Positions 41,613 to 50,984 of a DNA stretch of 64,000 nucleotides are shown piece by piece. How positions within the stretch are numbered: the stretch's first letter is position 1; every line of letters begins with the position of its first letter. The notes under the pieces were generated by a model. It searched no databases. It saw only the letters and a program-made list of their open reading frames with translations, and had not been told where the DNA came from. The position numbers and the translations under genes were made by a program. The DNA comes from Pseudomonadota bacterium (GTDB lineage Bacteria; Pseudomonadota; Alphaproteobacteria; Rhizobiales; Xanthobacteraceae): assembly GCA_023422775.1 (NCBI GenBank), contig JAFAGM010000121.1, forward strand, positions 1 through 64,000, read 5' to 3'.

Positions 41613-42314
41613 TCATCCGGCGGCTGCAGTCCCCTCTTTTTGATTGAGCATACCGCCGCAGATCAGCGCTTCCATGTGCTTGATGTATTCGCGGCAGACA
41701 TCGTCGGTGACCGGGCCGACGCCGGTCGCGCGCGACATCGCGTGGCGGCCGAAGAACAGGTGATCGCAGGCGCCGATCAGGCTGGTGTAGAACAGCACCG
41801 GATCGATGTCGCGGAACTCGCCGGCCTTGACGCCTTCGGCGAGCAGCCGGCGGTGAAACTCCAGCAGCGGCGCGACGAAGAACTTCGACACTTCGTCGGC
41901 GGCGTCCGCGCTGCTTTCGTGCAGCAGATAATGGATCAGCCGGTTCATATAGGGGAACTGGTGATAGGCGCGGATGATGCCGCCGATATGCAGGCGCAGC
42001 TTCGCGGTCGGCGAGATCGGCTGGCTGATCAGATATTCGAGCTGCGACACCTCGGTCGCGGCGTCGCGCTCCAGCAGCGACAGCAACAGCCCGTCCTTGT
42101 TGCCGAAATGGTATTTCACGAGCGCAGCGTTGACGCCGGATTTCTGCGCGATATCGGACAGCGACACCTCGATCGAGGCGCGCTCGATCATCAGCTCGCT
42201 GGCCGCGACAAGCAGCTTCTCGGCGGTTGAATTTCTGCCGCCCGCAAGCCTGGTCGGTACGCTGGTATTCAACTGATATCCCAATGCTGAAATCCGGGCC
42301 GCACATAAGCGCAT
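41613..42314 (-). CDS. TetR family transcriptional regulator
   Basis: The 233-residue protein has a TetR HTH at residues about 28-75 (AEKLLVAASELMIERASIEV, then LSDIAQKSGVNAALVKYHFG) and a helical ligand-binding domain. It is divergent from the thiolase gene and upstream of the SDR in the same direction. It probably represses both sides of the cluster and responds to an acyl-CoA or its precursor acid. The true start may be internal, since the first 20 residues are poorly conserved in type. Confidence 0.9.
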   Translation of the reverse strand: MRLCAARISALGYQLNTSVPTRLAGGRNSTAEKLLVAASELMIERASIEVSLSDIAQKSGVNAALVKYHFGNKDGLLLSLLERDAATEVSQLEYLISQPISPTAKLRLHIGGIIRAYHQFPYMNRLIHYLLHESSADAADEVSKFFVAPLLEFHRRLLAEGVKAGEFRDIDPVLFYTSLIGACDHLFFGRHAMSRATGVGPVTDDVCREYIKHMEALICGGMLNQKEGTAAAG

Positions 42315-42333
42315 GCCGCGGCTGCACTCAAGA

Positions 42334-42376
42334 GTTAATTGATTGATTGACTAAATCTCGTGAGGTCCCTTAAATC
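42334..42376 (+). promoter_or_regulatory. Candidate thiolase promoter with possible TetR site
   Basis: TTGACT (42347-42352) and TAAATC (42371-42376) are separated by 18 bp, and a GATTGATTGA repeat precedes the -35. The imperfect palindrome TTAATTGATTGATTGACTAA (42335-42354) could bind the divergent TetR protein. Confidence 0.35.
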
Positions 42377-42426
42377 CGGCCCATCCTTCAGACCCCCACC
42401 AACAAACAATCAAAGGGAGAACAGAC

Positions 42427-43599
<1,173 letters not shown>

Positions 43600-43676
43600 T
43601 AACAAGAAAAACGAATGGCGACTGGCGAGCAGGGGGTGCGCTTCCTGCTCGCCATTTTCTTATCGAGGAAACACCC

Positions 43677-45221
43677 ATGACCCATCCATCCGTCTACGCC
43701 CGCACGCAGCCGAACAAGATCGCCTACCAGATGGCGGCGACCGGCAAGGCGATCACCTATCGGGAACTCAACGAGTTCTCGAACCAGGGCGCCCATCTGT
43801 TCCGCAAGCTCGGACTGAAAGCCGGGGACCACATCGCCTTCCTGATGGAAAACCGCCTCGCGTTCATGGAGATCTGCTGGGCGGCGCAGCGCTCGGGTCT
43901 CTATTACACCGCGATCAGCCGCTATCTCACCGAGGAAGAGATCGCTTACATCGTCAAGGATTGCGGCGCCAAGGTCTTCATCACCACGCCCCAGTGCGCC
44001 GACAAGGTCAAGGGCCTGATCAAGGGCGAGCCGGGCGAACCGCTGTTCTTCATGGTCGACGAGCCAGCCCCCGGTTTCCGCTCCTGGGACAAGGAAGCGA
44101 TCGCCATGCCAGTGACGCCGATCGCGGACGAAGTCGCGGGCTACGACATGCTCTATTCCTCCGGCACCACGGGCCGGCCGAAGGGCATCAAGAAGGAATT
44201 CGAGGGCAACCGCATCGACGTGCCGAACGCGTTCCTGCGAATTCTTTGCGCCGACATGTGCGGCATGGCATCCGACAGCATCTACCTGTCGCCGGCGCCG
44301 CTCTATCATGCTGCTCCCCTGCGCTTCAACATGATGGCGATCTCGATCGGTGGCACCTCGGTCATCATGGAGCATTTCGACGCCGAGGAATTCCTCAAGC
44401 TCGTCGAAAAATACAAGGTCACGCAGTCGCAGCTGGTGCCGACCATGTTCGTGCGCATGCTGAAGCTGCCCGACGAGGTGCGCACCCGATACAACGTTTC
44501 GACGCTGAAGGGCGCGATCCACGCTGCCGCGCCCTGCCCGATCGACGTGAAAGCAAAGATGATCGAATGGTGGGGGCCGATCCTGATCGAGTACTACGCC
44601 GGCTCCGAAGGCAACGGCGTCACGGTCTCGACCTCGCAGCAATGGCTGACGCATCGCGGCACCGTCGGCCGCGCCGTGGTCGGCAAGGTGAAGATCCTCG
44701 ACGAGAACGACGAGGAGCGGCCGGTGGGCGAAATCGGCACCGTCTATTTCGCCGACGCGCCGGTGTTCACCTATCACAACGATCCCGACAAGACGAAGAA
44801 GGCCTATAACGAGAGGGGCTGGTCGACACTCGGCGACGTCGGCTATCTCGACGCGGAAGGCTTTCTCTACCTCACCGACCGCAAGAGCTACATGATCATC
44901 TCCGGCGGCGTGAACATCTATCCGCAGGAAACCGAGGACGTGCTGATCACCCATCCGGCCGTCTCCGACGTCGCCGTGTTCGGCGTGCCGAACGAGGAGA
45001 TGGGCGAAGAGGTCAAGGCCGTGGTGCAGCCGCACGACATGACCAGGGCGGGAAAGGAACTCGAGGCCGAACTGATCGTGTTCTGCCGCAAGCACCTGTC
45101 GCCGATCAAATGCCCGAAGAGCATCGACTTCGAGCCGGAGCTGCCGCGCACGCCGACCGGCAAACTGGTGAAGCGGCACCTGCGCGACAAATACTGGCCG
45201 AAGCCGACGGTGAAGGGGTAG
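43677..45221 (+). CDS. Acyl-CoA synthetase (AMP-dependent ligase, FadD-like)
   Basis: The 514-residue ANL ligase has the P-loop YSSGTTGRPKG at residues 160-170, the adenylate region YYAGSEGNGVTVS and the C-terminal lysine motif PRTPTGKLVKRHLR. It belongs to the medium/long-chain acyl-CoA synthetases rather than the feruloyl type. The ATG at 43677 is chosen; the frame before it runs into the thiolase 3' end. It lies 77 bp after the thiolase on the same strand and is probably in one transcript. Confidence 0.9.
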   Translation: MTHPSVYARTQPNKIAYQMAATGKAITYRELNEFSNQGAHLFRKLGLKAGDHIAFLMENRLAFMEICWAAQRSGLYYTAISRYLTEEEIAYIVKDCGAKVFITTPQCADKVKGLIKGEPGEPLFFMVDEPAPGFRSWDKEAIAMPVTPIADEVAGYDMLYSSGTTGRPKGIKKEFEGNRIDVPNAFLRILCADMCGMASDSIYLSPAPLYHAAPLRFNMMAISIGGTSVIMEHFDAEEFLKLVEKYKVTQSQLVPTMFVRMLKLPDEVRTRYNVSTLKGAIHAAAPCPIDVKAKMIEWWGPILIEYYAGSEGNGVTVSTSQQWLTHRGTVGRAVVGKVKILDENDEERPVGEIGTVYFADAPVFTYHNDPDKTKKAYNERGWSTLGDVGYLDAEGFLYLTDRKSYMIISGGVNIYPQETEDVLITHPAVSDVAVFGVPNEEMGEEVKAVVQPHDMTRAGKELEAELIVFCRKHLSPIKCPKSIDFEPELPRTPTGKLVKRHLRDKYWPKPTVKG

Positions 45222-45236
45222 CGAGCGCTTTCTTGT

Positions 45237-45356
45237 CCCGGACGCGGTGCAGCGCGCTTGCGGTGTGCCGCAGAGCCGGGACCCACGACCGGGCTCGCGG
45301 CCAGATAGGCCCCGGCTCAGCAGCGCACCGCAAGAGCGCTGCGCTGCGTCCGGGGC
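45237..45356. repeat. Intergenic palindromic repeat, 'CCCGGACGCGGTGCAGCG' type
   Basis: The arms CCCGGACGCGGTGCAGCGC and GCGCTGCGCTGCGTCCGGGG pair, and an inner hairpin (GAGCCGGGACCCACGACCGG) sits in between. It is non-coding, downstream of the ligase gene. Confidence 0.6.
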
Positions 45357-45401
45357 ACGCAAGAATCGCCTGGTGCGCAAATCCGCGTGTCACACCACTT
45401 T

Positions 45402-45511
45402 CGTCATGGCCGGGCTTGTCCCGGCCATCCACGTCTTTACAGTCGCGCCGCAGTAGAAAGACGTGGATGGCCGGGTAGAAGACGCGCTTCGCGCTTTTGC
45501 CCGGCCATGAC
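45402..45511. repeat. Intergenic palindromic repeat, 'CATGGCCGGGCTTG' type
   Basis: GTCATGGCCGGGCTTGTCCC and GGCCATCCACGTCTT on the left are matched by AAGACGTGGATGGCC and CCCGGCCATGAC on the right. The core also occurs in the hairpin at 33048-33078. The gap 45222-45522 is filled by this element and the one before it. Confidence 0.65.
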
Positions 45512-45522
45512 AAGGAATTATC

Positions 45523-46671
45523 ATGACCACCCTTCCCGACATCCCGCTCCCCTCCACCATCCGCTCCCGCTATGTGGAAGATATCAACGGCCTGCGCATG
45601 CATGTGCTCGAGGCGGGCTTCGAGACCGGCGGCCGGCCCTGCCTGCTGCTGCTGCACGGCTTTCCCGAACTGGCATATTCATGGCGCAAGGTGATGCCCG
45701 TGCTGGCGGAGGCCGGCTATCACGTGCTCGCGCCGGATCAGCGCGGCTATGGCCGCACCACCGGATGGGATTCGAGTTACGAAGGCGGTCTCGGCGCGTT
45801 CCGCGTCCCCAACCTGGTGCGCGATGCGCTTGGGCTGGTGTCGGCGTTCGGACATCGCTCCGTCGATGCCGTAATCGGGCATGATTTCGGCTCGCCCGTT
45901 GCCGCCTGGTGCGCGCTGATCCGCCCCGACGTGTTTCGATCCGTCGTCATGATGAGCGCCCCGTTCGGCGGCCCGCCATCACTGCCGTTCGGTACCGCGG
46001 ACGAGCCGCTCAAGCCGGCCCCCAATGATCCGATTCATCGCGAACTGGCGGCGCTGCCGCGGCCGCGCAAGCATTATCAATGGTACTACTCGACTCGCGA
46101 GGCCAACAACGACATGCAGCACGCGCCGCAGGGCGTGCACGATTTCCTGCGCGCCTACTACCATCACAAGAGCGCGGACTGGAAAGACAACCAGCCGTAT
46201 CCGCTGCAATCCTGGTCGGCGGACGAGATCGCCAAGCTGCCGACCTATTACGTGATGGATCTCGCCAGGGACATGGCCGCGACGGTCGCGGAAGAAATGC
46301 CGTCAGCCGCGGAGATCGCCGCCAACAAATGGCTGCCAGACAGCGAGCTTGCCTATTACAGCGCCGAGTATGGCCGCACCGGCTTCCAGGGCGGGCTGCA
46401 ATGGTATCGCTGCGGCACCTCGGGCGCTTTCACGCCGGAATTGCAGACCTGGTCCGGCCGCACCATCGACGTGCCCTCCGCCTTCATCTCGGGCAAGCAG
46501 GACTGGGGCACCTATCAGCGCCCCGGCGTCTTTGAGGCCATGCAGACGAAGGCCTGCACCAACATGATCGGCTGCCATCTCGTCGATGGCGCCGGCCACT
46601 GGGTGCAGCAGGAACAGCCCGCCGAGGTGAGCCGTCTGCTGGTCCAGTTCCTGCAAGAAGCGAAGCAATAA
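45523..46671 (+). CDS. Epoxide-hydrolase-like alpha/beta hydrolase
   Basis: The 382-residue hydrolase has LLLLHGFPE (oxyanion hole), the nucleophile region VIGHDFGSPVAAW with Asp at residue 121, and the C-terminal His in DGAGHWVQQEQP. An Asp nucleophile and the HGFPE motif fit epoxide hydrolases rather than esterases. Its substrate is unknown. It is followed by the ferritin-type gene after 28 bp, which may be co-transcribed, although the roles differ. Confidence 0.87.
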   Translation: MTTLPDIPLPSTIRSRYVEDINGLRMHVLEAGFETGGRPCLLLLHGFPELAYSWRKVMPVLAEAGYHVLAPDQRGYGRTTGWDSSYEGGLGAFRVPNLVRDALGLVSAFGHRSVDAVIGHDFGSPVAAWCALIRPDVFRSVVMMSAPFGGPPSLPFGTADEPLKPAPNDPIHRELAALPRPRKHYQWYYSTREANNDMQHAPQGVHDFLRAYYHHKSADWKDNQPYPLQSWSADEIAKLPTYYVMDLARDMAATVAEEMPSAAEIAANKWLPDSELAYYSAEYGRTGFQGGLQWYRCGTSGAFTPELQTWSGRTIDVPSAFISGKQDWGTYQRPGVFEAMQTKACTNMIGCHLVDGAGHWVQQEQPAEVSRLLVQFLQEAKQ

Positions 46672-46699
46672 TTCCAGGACCCAGGAAAAGGCGCTGCCC

Positions 46700-47671
46700 G
46701 TGAAGAATTTCGCCGATCTCACCGAGCGCGAAGTGCTGGCCGTTGCAATCTCGTCGGAGGAGGAAGACAGCCGCATCTACATGAGTTTCGCGGAGGACCT
46801 CGCCGAACGTTATCCGGATTCCGCGAAGATCTTCGAGGAAATGGCCGAGGAGGAACGCGGTCATCGACACCGGCTGCTCGAAATGTACGAGCAGCGTTTC
46901 GGCCCGCATCTGCCGCCGATCCGTCGCGAGGATGTCAGGGGTTTCCTCAAGCGCCGCCCGATCTGGCTGACCAAGAATCTGCCGCTCGACACCATCCGCA
47001 AGGAGGTCGAGACGATGGAGTTGCAGGCCGAGCAGTTTTACATGAAGGCCGCCGAGCAGGCCGAAGACGTCGGCGTGCGTCGACTGCTCGGTGACCTCGC
47101 CGACGAGGAAAAGAGCCATGAGAAGCTTGCGGTCAAGCTGACGGACGAGATCCTCAGCCCCGACGTGCGCGCCGAAGAGGACAAGACGCGCCGGCGCATG
47201 TTCGTGCTGCAATACGTGCAGCCGGGGCTCGCCGGGTTGATGGACGGTTCGGTCTCGACGCTGGCGCCGCTGTTCGCCGCGGCCTTCGCCACGCACAATA
47301 ACTGGCAAACCTTTCTGGTCGGGCTCGCCGCCTCGATCGGCGCCGGCATCAGCATGGGATTTGCCGAAGCCTTGTCCGACGACGGCTCGCTGACCGGACG
47401 CGGGTCGCCATGGCTGCGCGGCGCCGCCAGCGGCATCATGACCGCGCTTGGCGGCCTCGGCCATACGCTGCCTTATCTGGTCCCGGATAGCTGGCCGAAC
47501 GCGTTCTGGATCGCCACCGCGATCGCCGGCATCGTCGTGTTCTTCGAGCTATGGGCGATCGCCTTCATCCGCGCGCGGTACATGGACACGCCGTTCCTGC
47601 AGGCGGCATTCCAGATCGTGCTGGGCGGGGCCATCGTGCTGGCGGTCGGAATATTGATCGGCGGGGCGTAG
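46700..47671 (+). CDS. mbfA: Membrane-bound ferritin (MbfA), erythrin-VIT1 family
   Basis: The 323-residue protein fuses an N-terminal ferritin-like four-helix domain (residues about 1-150) to a C-terminal VIT1-type membrane domain (about 165-323, with roughly five spans). The ferritin-like domain has di-iron residues in EEEDSR, EEMAEEERGHRHRL, MELQAEQFYM and DEEKSHEKL. This is the architecture of MbfA, which exports iron and protects rhizobia from iron and peroxide stress. A GTG start at 46700 follows AGGAAAAGG. No ICE (Irr) box was found immediately upstream, so control may lie in front of the hydrolase gene or differ here. Confidence 0.92.
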   Translation: MKNFADLTEREVLAVAISSEEEDSRIYMSFAEDLAERYPDSAKIFEEMAEEERGHRHRLLEMYEQRFGPHLPPIRREDVRGFLKRRPIWLTKNLPLDTIRKEVETMELQAEQFYMKAAEQAEDVGVRRLLGDLADEEKSHEKLAVKLTDEILSPDVRAEEDKTRRRMFVLQYVQPGLAGLMDGSVSTLAPLFAAAFATHNNWQTFLVGLAASIGAGISMGFAEALSDDGSLTGRGSPWLRGAASGIMTALGGLGHTLPYLVPDSWPNAFWIATAIAGIVVFFELWAIAFIRARYMDTPFLQAAFQIVLGGAIVLAVGILIGGA

Positions 47672-47767
47672 GGCCTGATCTCACAACACGCGTTCGTCAT
47701 GCGCGGCCTTGCCGTACATGCCCAAACTGCGCATCATCCGCGCCGCATCTGATAACGGGAGTACGCC

Positions 47768-49240
47768 TTGGCCAAGTCGGAATGGAGCTTCAAGACCGCG
47801 GTTGAATTGTCGGCGGCGCTGGCCGCAAGGAAGGTCTCGGCGGTCGAACTGGCCGAGGACGCCATCGGGCGCATCGAGCGGCATGACGCGAAGATCAACG
47901 CGATCTGCGTCCGCGACTTCGAGCGCGGCCTCGGCGCCGCCCGCGCCGCCGACGCCGAACTGGCGCGCGGGGTGAAAAAGCCGCTGCTCGGCCTGCCGAT
48001 GACGGTGAAGGAATCCTACAATGTCGCGGGGCTGCCGACGACGTGGGGCATTCCCGCACAGAAGGATTTTACACCGGCGGAAGACGCGCTGCCGATCGCA
48101 CGCGTCAAGGACGCCGGCGGCATCATCCTCGGCAAGAACAACGTGCCGCTCGGGCTTGGCGACTGGCAGAGCTACAACGACATCTACGGCACCACCAACA
48201 ACCCGTTCGACCTCGGCCGCACGCCGGGCGGTTCCTCCGGCGGCGCCTCTGCCGCGCTCGCGGCCGGCTATGGCCCGCTGTCGCTCGGCTCCGACATCGG
48301 CGGATCGCTGCGCGTTCCGGCGTTTCATTGCGGCGTCTATGCGCACAAGCCGACATTCGATCTGGTGGCGATGCGCGGGCACACGCCGCCGACGTTGCCG
48401 CCGCTGCCTTCCAATCGCGACCTCAGCGTGATCGGCCCGATGGCGCGCTGCGCGGCCGATCTGTCGCTGCTGCTGGACGTCGTCGCCGGGCCCGACCCGC
48501 TCGAGGCCGGCAAGGCCTACAGCCTCGCGCTGCCGCCGCCGCGCCATACCGCGCTGAAGGATTTTCGCGTGCTGCTGATCGACACCGATCCGGTCATGCC
48601 GACCGACAAGGTGGTGCGCGGCACGCTGGAACAGCTCGCCGCGAATCTCCGCAAGGCCGGCGTCAAAATCGAGCGCTCCAGTCCATTGCTGCCCGACTTC
48701 GCCGCGTCGAGCCGGCTCTACATGCGAATGCTGATGTCGTTCCTCGCGGCGTCCTTTGCGCCTGATGTCCATGCCGGCGCGCAGGCCGCCGTGGCTGCGC
48801 TCCCTGCCGGGGACAACAGCCTCGCCGCCGAACGACTGCGCGGCATCGCGCTCAGCCATCGCGACTGGCTGATGGCCGACGGCGGACGTTCGCGCCTGCG
48901 CGCGCAATGGCGCGAGCTGTTCAAGACCTATGACGCGGTGATCTGCCCGATCATGCCGACGCCTGCCTATCCGCACGATCACTCCGACGACCAGGAAGCC
49001 CGCCGCATCAACATCGACGGCAAGGATTATGTCTATCCCGATCAGCTCGCCTGGCCCGGCATCGCCACTTTGCCCGGCCTGCCCTCGACGGCGATCCCGA
49101 CCGGGTTCTCACCAGACGGACTGCCGGTCGGCGTGCAGATCGTCGGCCCCTGGCTGGAAGACCGTACGCCATTGAGGCTGGCGGAGCTGATCGAAAAGGA
49201 ATTTGGCGGGTTCAAGCCGCCGCCGATGTTCGAGGACTAA
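47768..49240 (+). CDS. Amidase signature family enzyme
   Basis: The 490-residue amidase carries the Ser-cisSer-Lys triad: Lys81 in TVKESYN, Ser156/157 in GGSSGGAS and the nucleophile Ser180 in SDIGGSLRVPA. It hydrolyses a carboxamide to acid plus ammonia in the cytoplasm. TTG rather than ATG begins the frame at 47768 (codes MAKSEWSFKTAVELS), with GGAG about nine bases before. It is on the same strand as MbfA but about 100 bp away; the exact amide is unknown. Confidence 0.9.
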   Translation: MAKSEWSFKTAVELSAALAARKVSAVELAEDAIGRIERHDAKINAICVRDFERGLGAARAADAELARGVKKPLLGLPMTVKESYNVAGLPTTWGIPAQKDFTPAEDALPIARVKDAGGIILGKNNVPLGLGDWQSYNDIYGTTNNPFDLGRTPGGSSGGASAALAAGYGPLSLGSDIGGSLRVPAFHCGVYAHKPTFDLVAMRGHTPPTLPPLPSNRDLSVIGPMARCAADLSLLLDVVAGPDPLEAGKAYSLALPPPRHTALKDFRVLLIDTDPVMPTDKVVRGTLEQLAANLRKAGVKIERSSPLLPDFAASSRLYMRMLMSFLAASFAPDVHAGAQAAVAALPAGDNSLAAERLRGIALSHRDWLMADGGRSRLRAQWRELFKTYDAVICPIMPTPAYPHDHSDDQEARRINIDGKDYVYPDQLAWPGIATLPGLPSTAIPTGFSPDGLPVGVQIVGPWLEDRTPLRLAELIEKEFGGFKPPPMFED

Positions 49241-49248
49241 GAAAGATT

Positions 49249-49347
49249 CCTCGTCCTGAGGAGCGCGCTCTTGCGCGCGTCTCGAAGGATGAGACATCAC
49301 GGGCCTCGTGGTTCGAGACGGCGCTGACGCGCCTCCTCACCATGAGG
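49249..49347. repeat. Palindromic repeat, 'CCTCATCCTGAGGAGC' family, copy 4
   Basis: CCTCGTCCTGAGGAGCGCGC, CTCGAAGGATGAGA and GGTTCGAGACGGCGC, then CTCCTCACCATGAGG. The order of parts is as in the copy at 4838-4940. It ends 23 bp before the next start codon. Confidence 0.75.
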
Positions 49348-49370
49348 GTCGGAAACGGAGGATCCAGCCA

Positions 49371-49724
49371 ATGAACAACGACATCGACGAACTCACCGCA
49401 CTCAACCGCGACTATGTCGCCTCGGTCCAAAACTCCGACGTCAAGCGCTTCGACGAAATCCTGGCCGAGGATTTCTATTGCTCCAACCCCGACAAGACGC
49501 TGGTCGACCGCGCGGCGTTCCTGAAACAGACGGCCGTGCCGGTTACGATCAGGAACCTGACCGCGCATGACGTCAAGATCCGTCTGCTCGGCGATTTCGC
49601 CATCATCCACGCCGCCACCAGCTACACGACCGCAGACGGCCAGCAGGCCCATGGGCGGTATACGGACTGTTGGGCGAAGCAGAGCGGGAAGTGGCTGGCA
49701 GTGTCGGCGCACGTGTCGCGGTAG
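49371..49724 (+). CDS. NTF2-like (SnoaL/DUF4440) protein
   Basis: The 117-residue protein has the cone-fold pattern ELTALNRDYVASVQNSDVKR, ILAEDFYCSNPDKTLVDRAA and GDFAIIHAATSYTT. Such proteins act as small-molecule isomerases, cyclases or binding proteins; which is not known. The ATG at 49371 follows GGAGGATCC. A palindromic repeat of about 100 bp precedes it and another follows. Confidence 0.85.
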   Translation: MNNDIDELTALNRDYVASVQNSDVKRFDEILAEDFYCSNPDKTLVDRAAFLKQTAVPVTIRNLTAHDVKIRLLGDFAIIHAATSYTTADGQQAHGRYTDCWAKQSGKWLAVSAHVSR

Positions 49725-49735
49725 GGACACTCGCC

Positions 49736-49817
49736 TGTCATTCCGGGGCAGCCCACAGGGCTGAACCCGGAATCTCGAGATTCCGGGTTCGCGTCTTCGA
49801 CGCGCCCCGGAATGACG
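49736..49817. repeat. Intergenic palindromic repeat, 'TGTCATTCCGGGGC' type
   Basis: TGTCATTCCGGGGCAGCCC and GCGCCCCGGAATGACG are the outer arms, with an inner hairpin GAACCCGGAATC-TCGA-GATTCCGGGTTC. It is non-coding, between convergent genes. Confidence 0.65.
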
Positions 49818-49825
49818 CCACGAAT

Positions 49826-50914
49826 TCAGCTATCAAACATGATCACGCTGCGCAGCGTCTTGCCGGCTTTCATGTTGGCAAAGCCCTCGTTGATCTCTGA
49901 GAGCTTCAGCTTCGCCGAAATCCAGTCCTCCAGATGCAGCTTGCCGCGCATGTAGAATTCGACGAGGCGGGGCATGTCGACACGGAAATGGTTGGAGCCC
50001 ATCGACGAACCCTGGATACGGCGCTCCCTCAGGAAGTCGAAGCCGTGCAGCTCGATCTTCTGGCCGAACGGGATCATGCCGACGATGGTCGCGGTGCCGC
50101 CGGCCGCCAGCATGGCGAACGACTGCTCCGCGGTGTCCTTGCGGCCCAGCACCTCGAAGGCGTGATGCACGCCGCCACCTGTCAGTTCGCGCACCTGCTG
50201 CACCACATCGCCCCGGGCGGGATCGACGATGTCGGTGGCGCCGAGCTTGGTGGCGAGTTGCAATTTCGCCGGGTTTGTGTCGATCGCAATGATGCGGCCG
50301 GCGCCCGCGATCGCCGCGCCGTTGATCGCGGCCATGCCGACGCCGCCGCAGCCGATCACCGCGACGGTCTCACCGGCCTTGACGCCTGCGGTGTTCACGA
50401 CCGCGCCATAGCCGGTAATGACGCCGCAACCGATCAGCGCGGCCAGCTCCAGCGGCATGTCCTTGCGGATTTTGACGATGGCGTTCTCATGCACCAGCAT
50501 CTGCTCGGCGAACGACGACAGGTTCAGGAACTGGTTGAGTTTCTCCGAGCGTGCCCAGGACAGCCGGTTGGACTGGCCGGGCAGCATCTTCACGGTGGTG
50601 TCGGTGCAGAGCACCGTGCGGCCTGTGGTGCAGTTGTCGCAGGTTCCGCAGAACACCGACAGGCATGTGACGACGTGATCGCCGGGCTTCACATAGGTGA
50701 CGTCGGAGCCGACCTTTTCGACCACGCCGGCCGATTCATGCCCGAGCACAGCGGGCAGCGGATGCGGATAGAGTCCCTCCATGAAATGCAGGTCGGAATG
50801 ACAGAGGCCGGCGACGCGGGTGCGGATCAAGACTTCGCGCGGTCCCGGGTTCGGTACGCTGACATCCTCGATCACCAGCGGCTTGTTGACTTCAAACAAA
50901 ACGGCGGCCTTCAT
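49826..50914 (-). CDS. Zinc-dependent alcohol dehydrogenase (MDR family)
   Basis: The 362-residue enzyme has catalytic zinc residues in GLCHSDLHFM and LGHESAGVV, the four structural-zinc cysteines in CGTCDNCTTGRTVLC, and the NAD-binding GCGGVGMAA. It is of the class III/aryl-alcohol-type dehydrogenases that oxidise alcohols to aldehydes with NAD. It lies before the AidB-like gene on the same strand, with about 70 bp between, and may share a transcript with it. Confidence 0.92.
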   Translation of the reverse strand: MKAAVLFEVNKPLVIEDVSVPNPGPREVLIRTRVAGLCHSDLHFMEGLYPHPLPAVLGHESAGVVEKVGSDVTYVKPGDHVVTCLSVFCGTCDNCTTGRTVLCTDTTVKMLPGQSNRLSWARSEKLNQFLNLSSFAEQMLVHENAIVKIRKDMPLELAALIGCGVITGYGAVVNTAGVKAGETVAVIGCGGVGMAAINGAAIAGAGRIIAIDTNPAKLQLATKLGATDIVDPARGDVVQQVRELTGGGVHHAFEVLGRKDTAEQSFAMLAAGGTATIVGMIPFGQKIELHGFDFLRERRIQGSSMGSNHFRVDMPRLVEFYMRGKLHLEDWISAKLKLSEINEGFANMKAGKTLRSVIMFDS

Positions 50915-50984
50915 CGGCGTTTCCCTCTCGGTTTTTGTTGTGTCGTGTAACCTTTCACCTCTCCCCCTGGGAGAGGTGAGAAGC

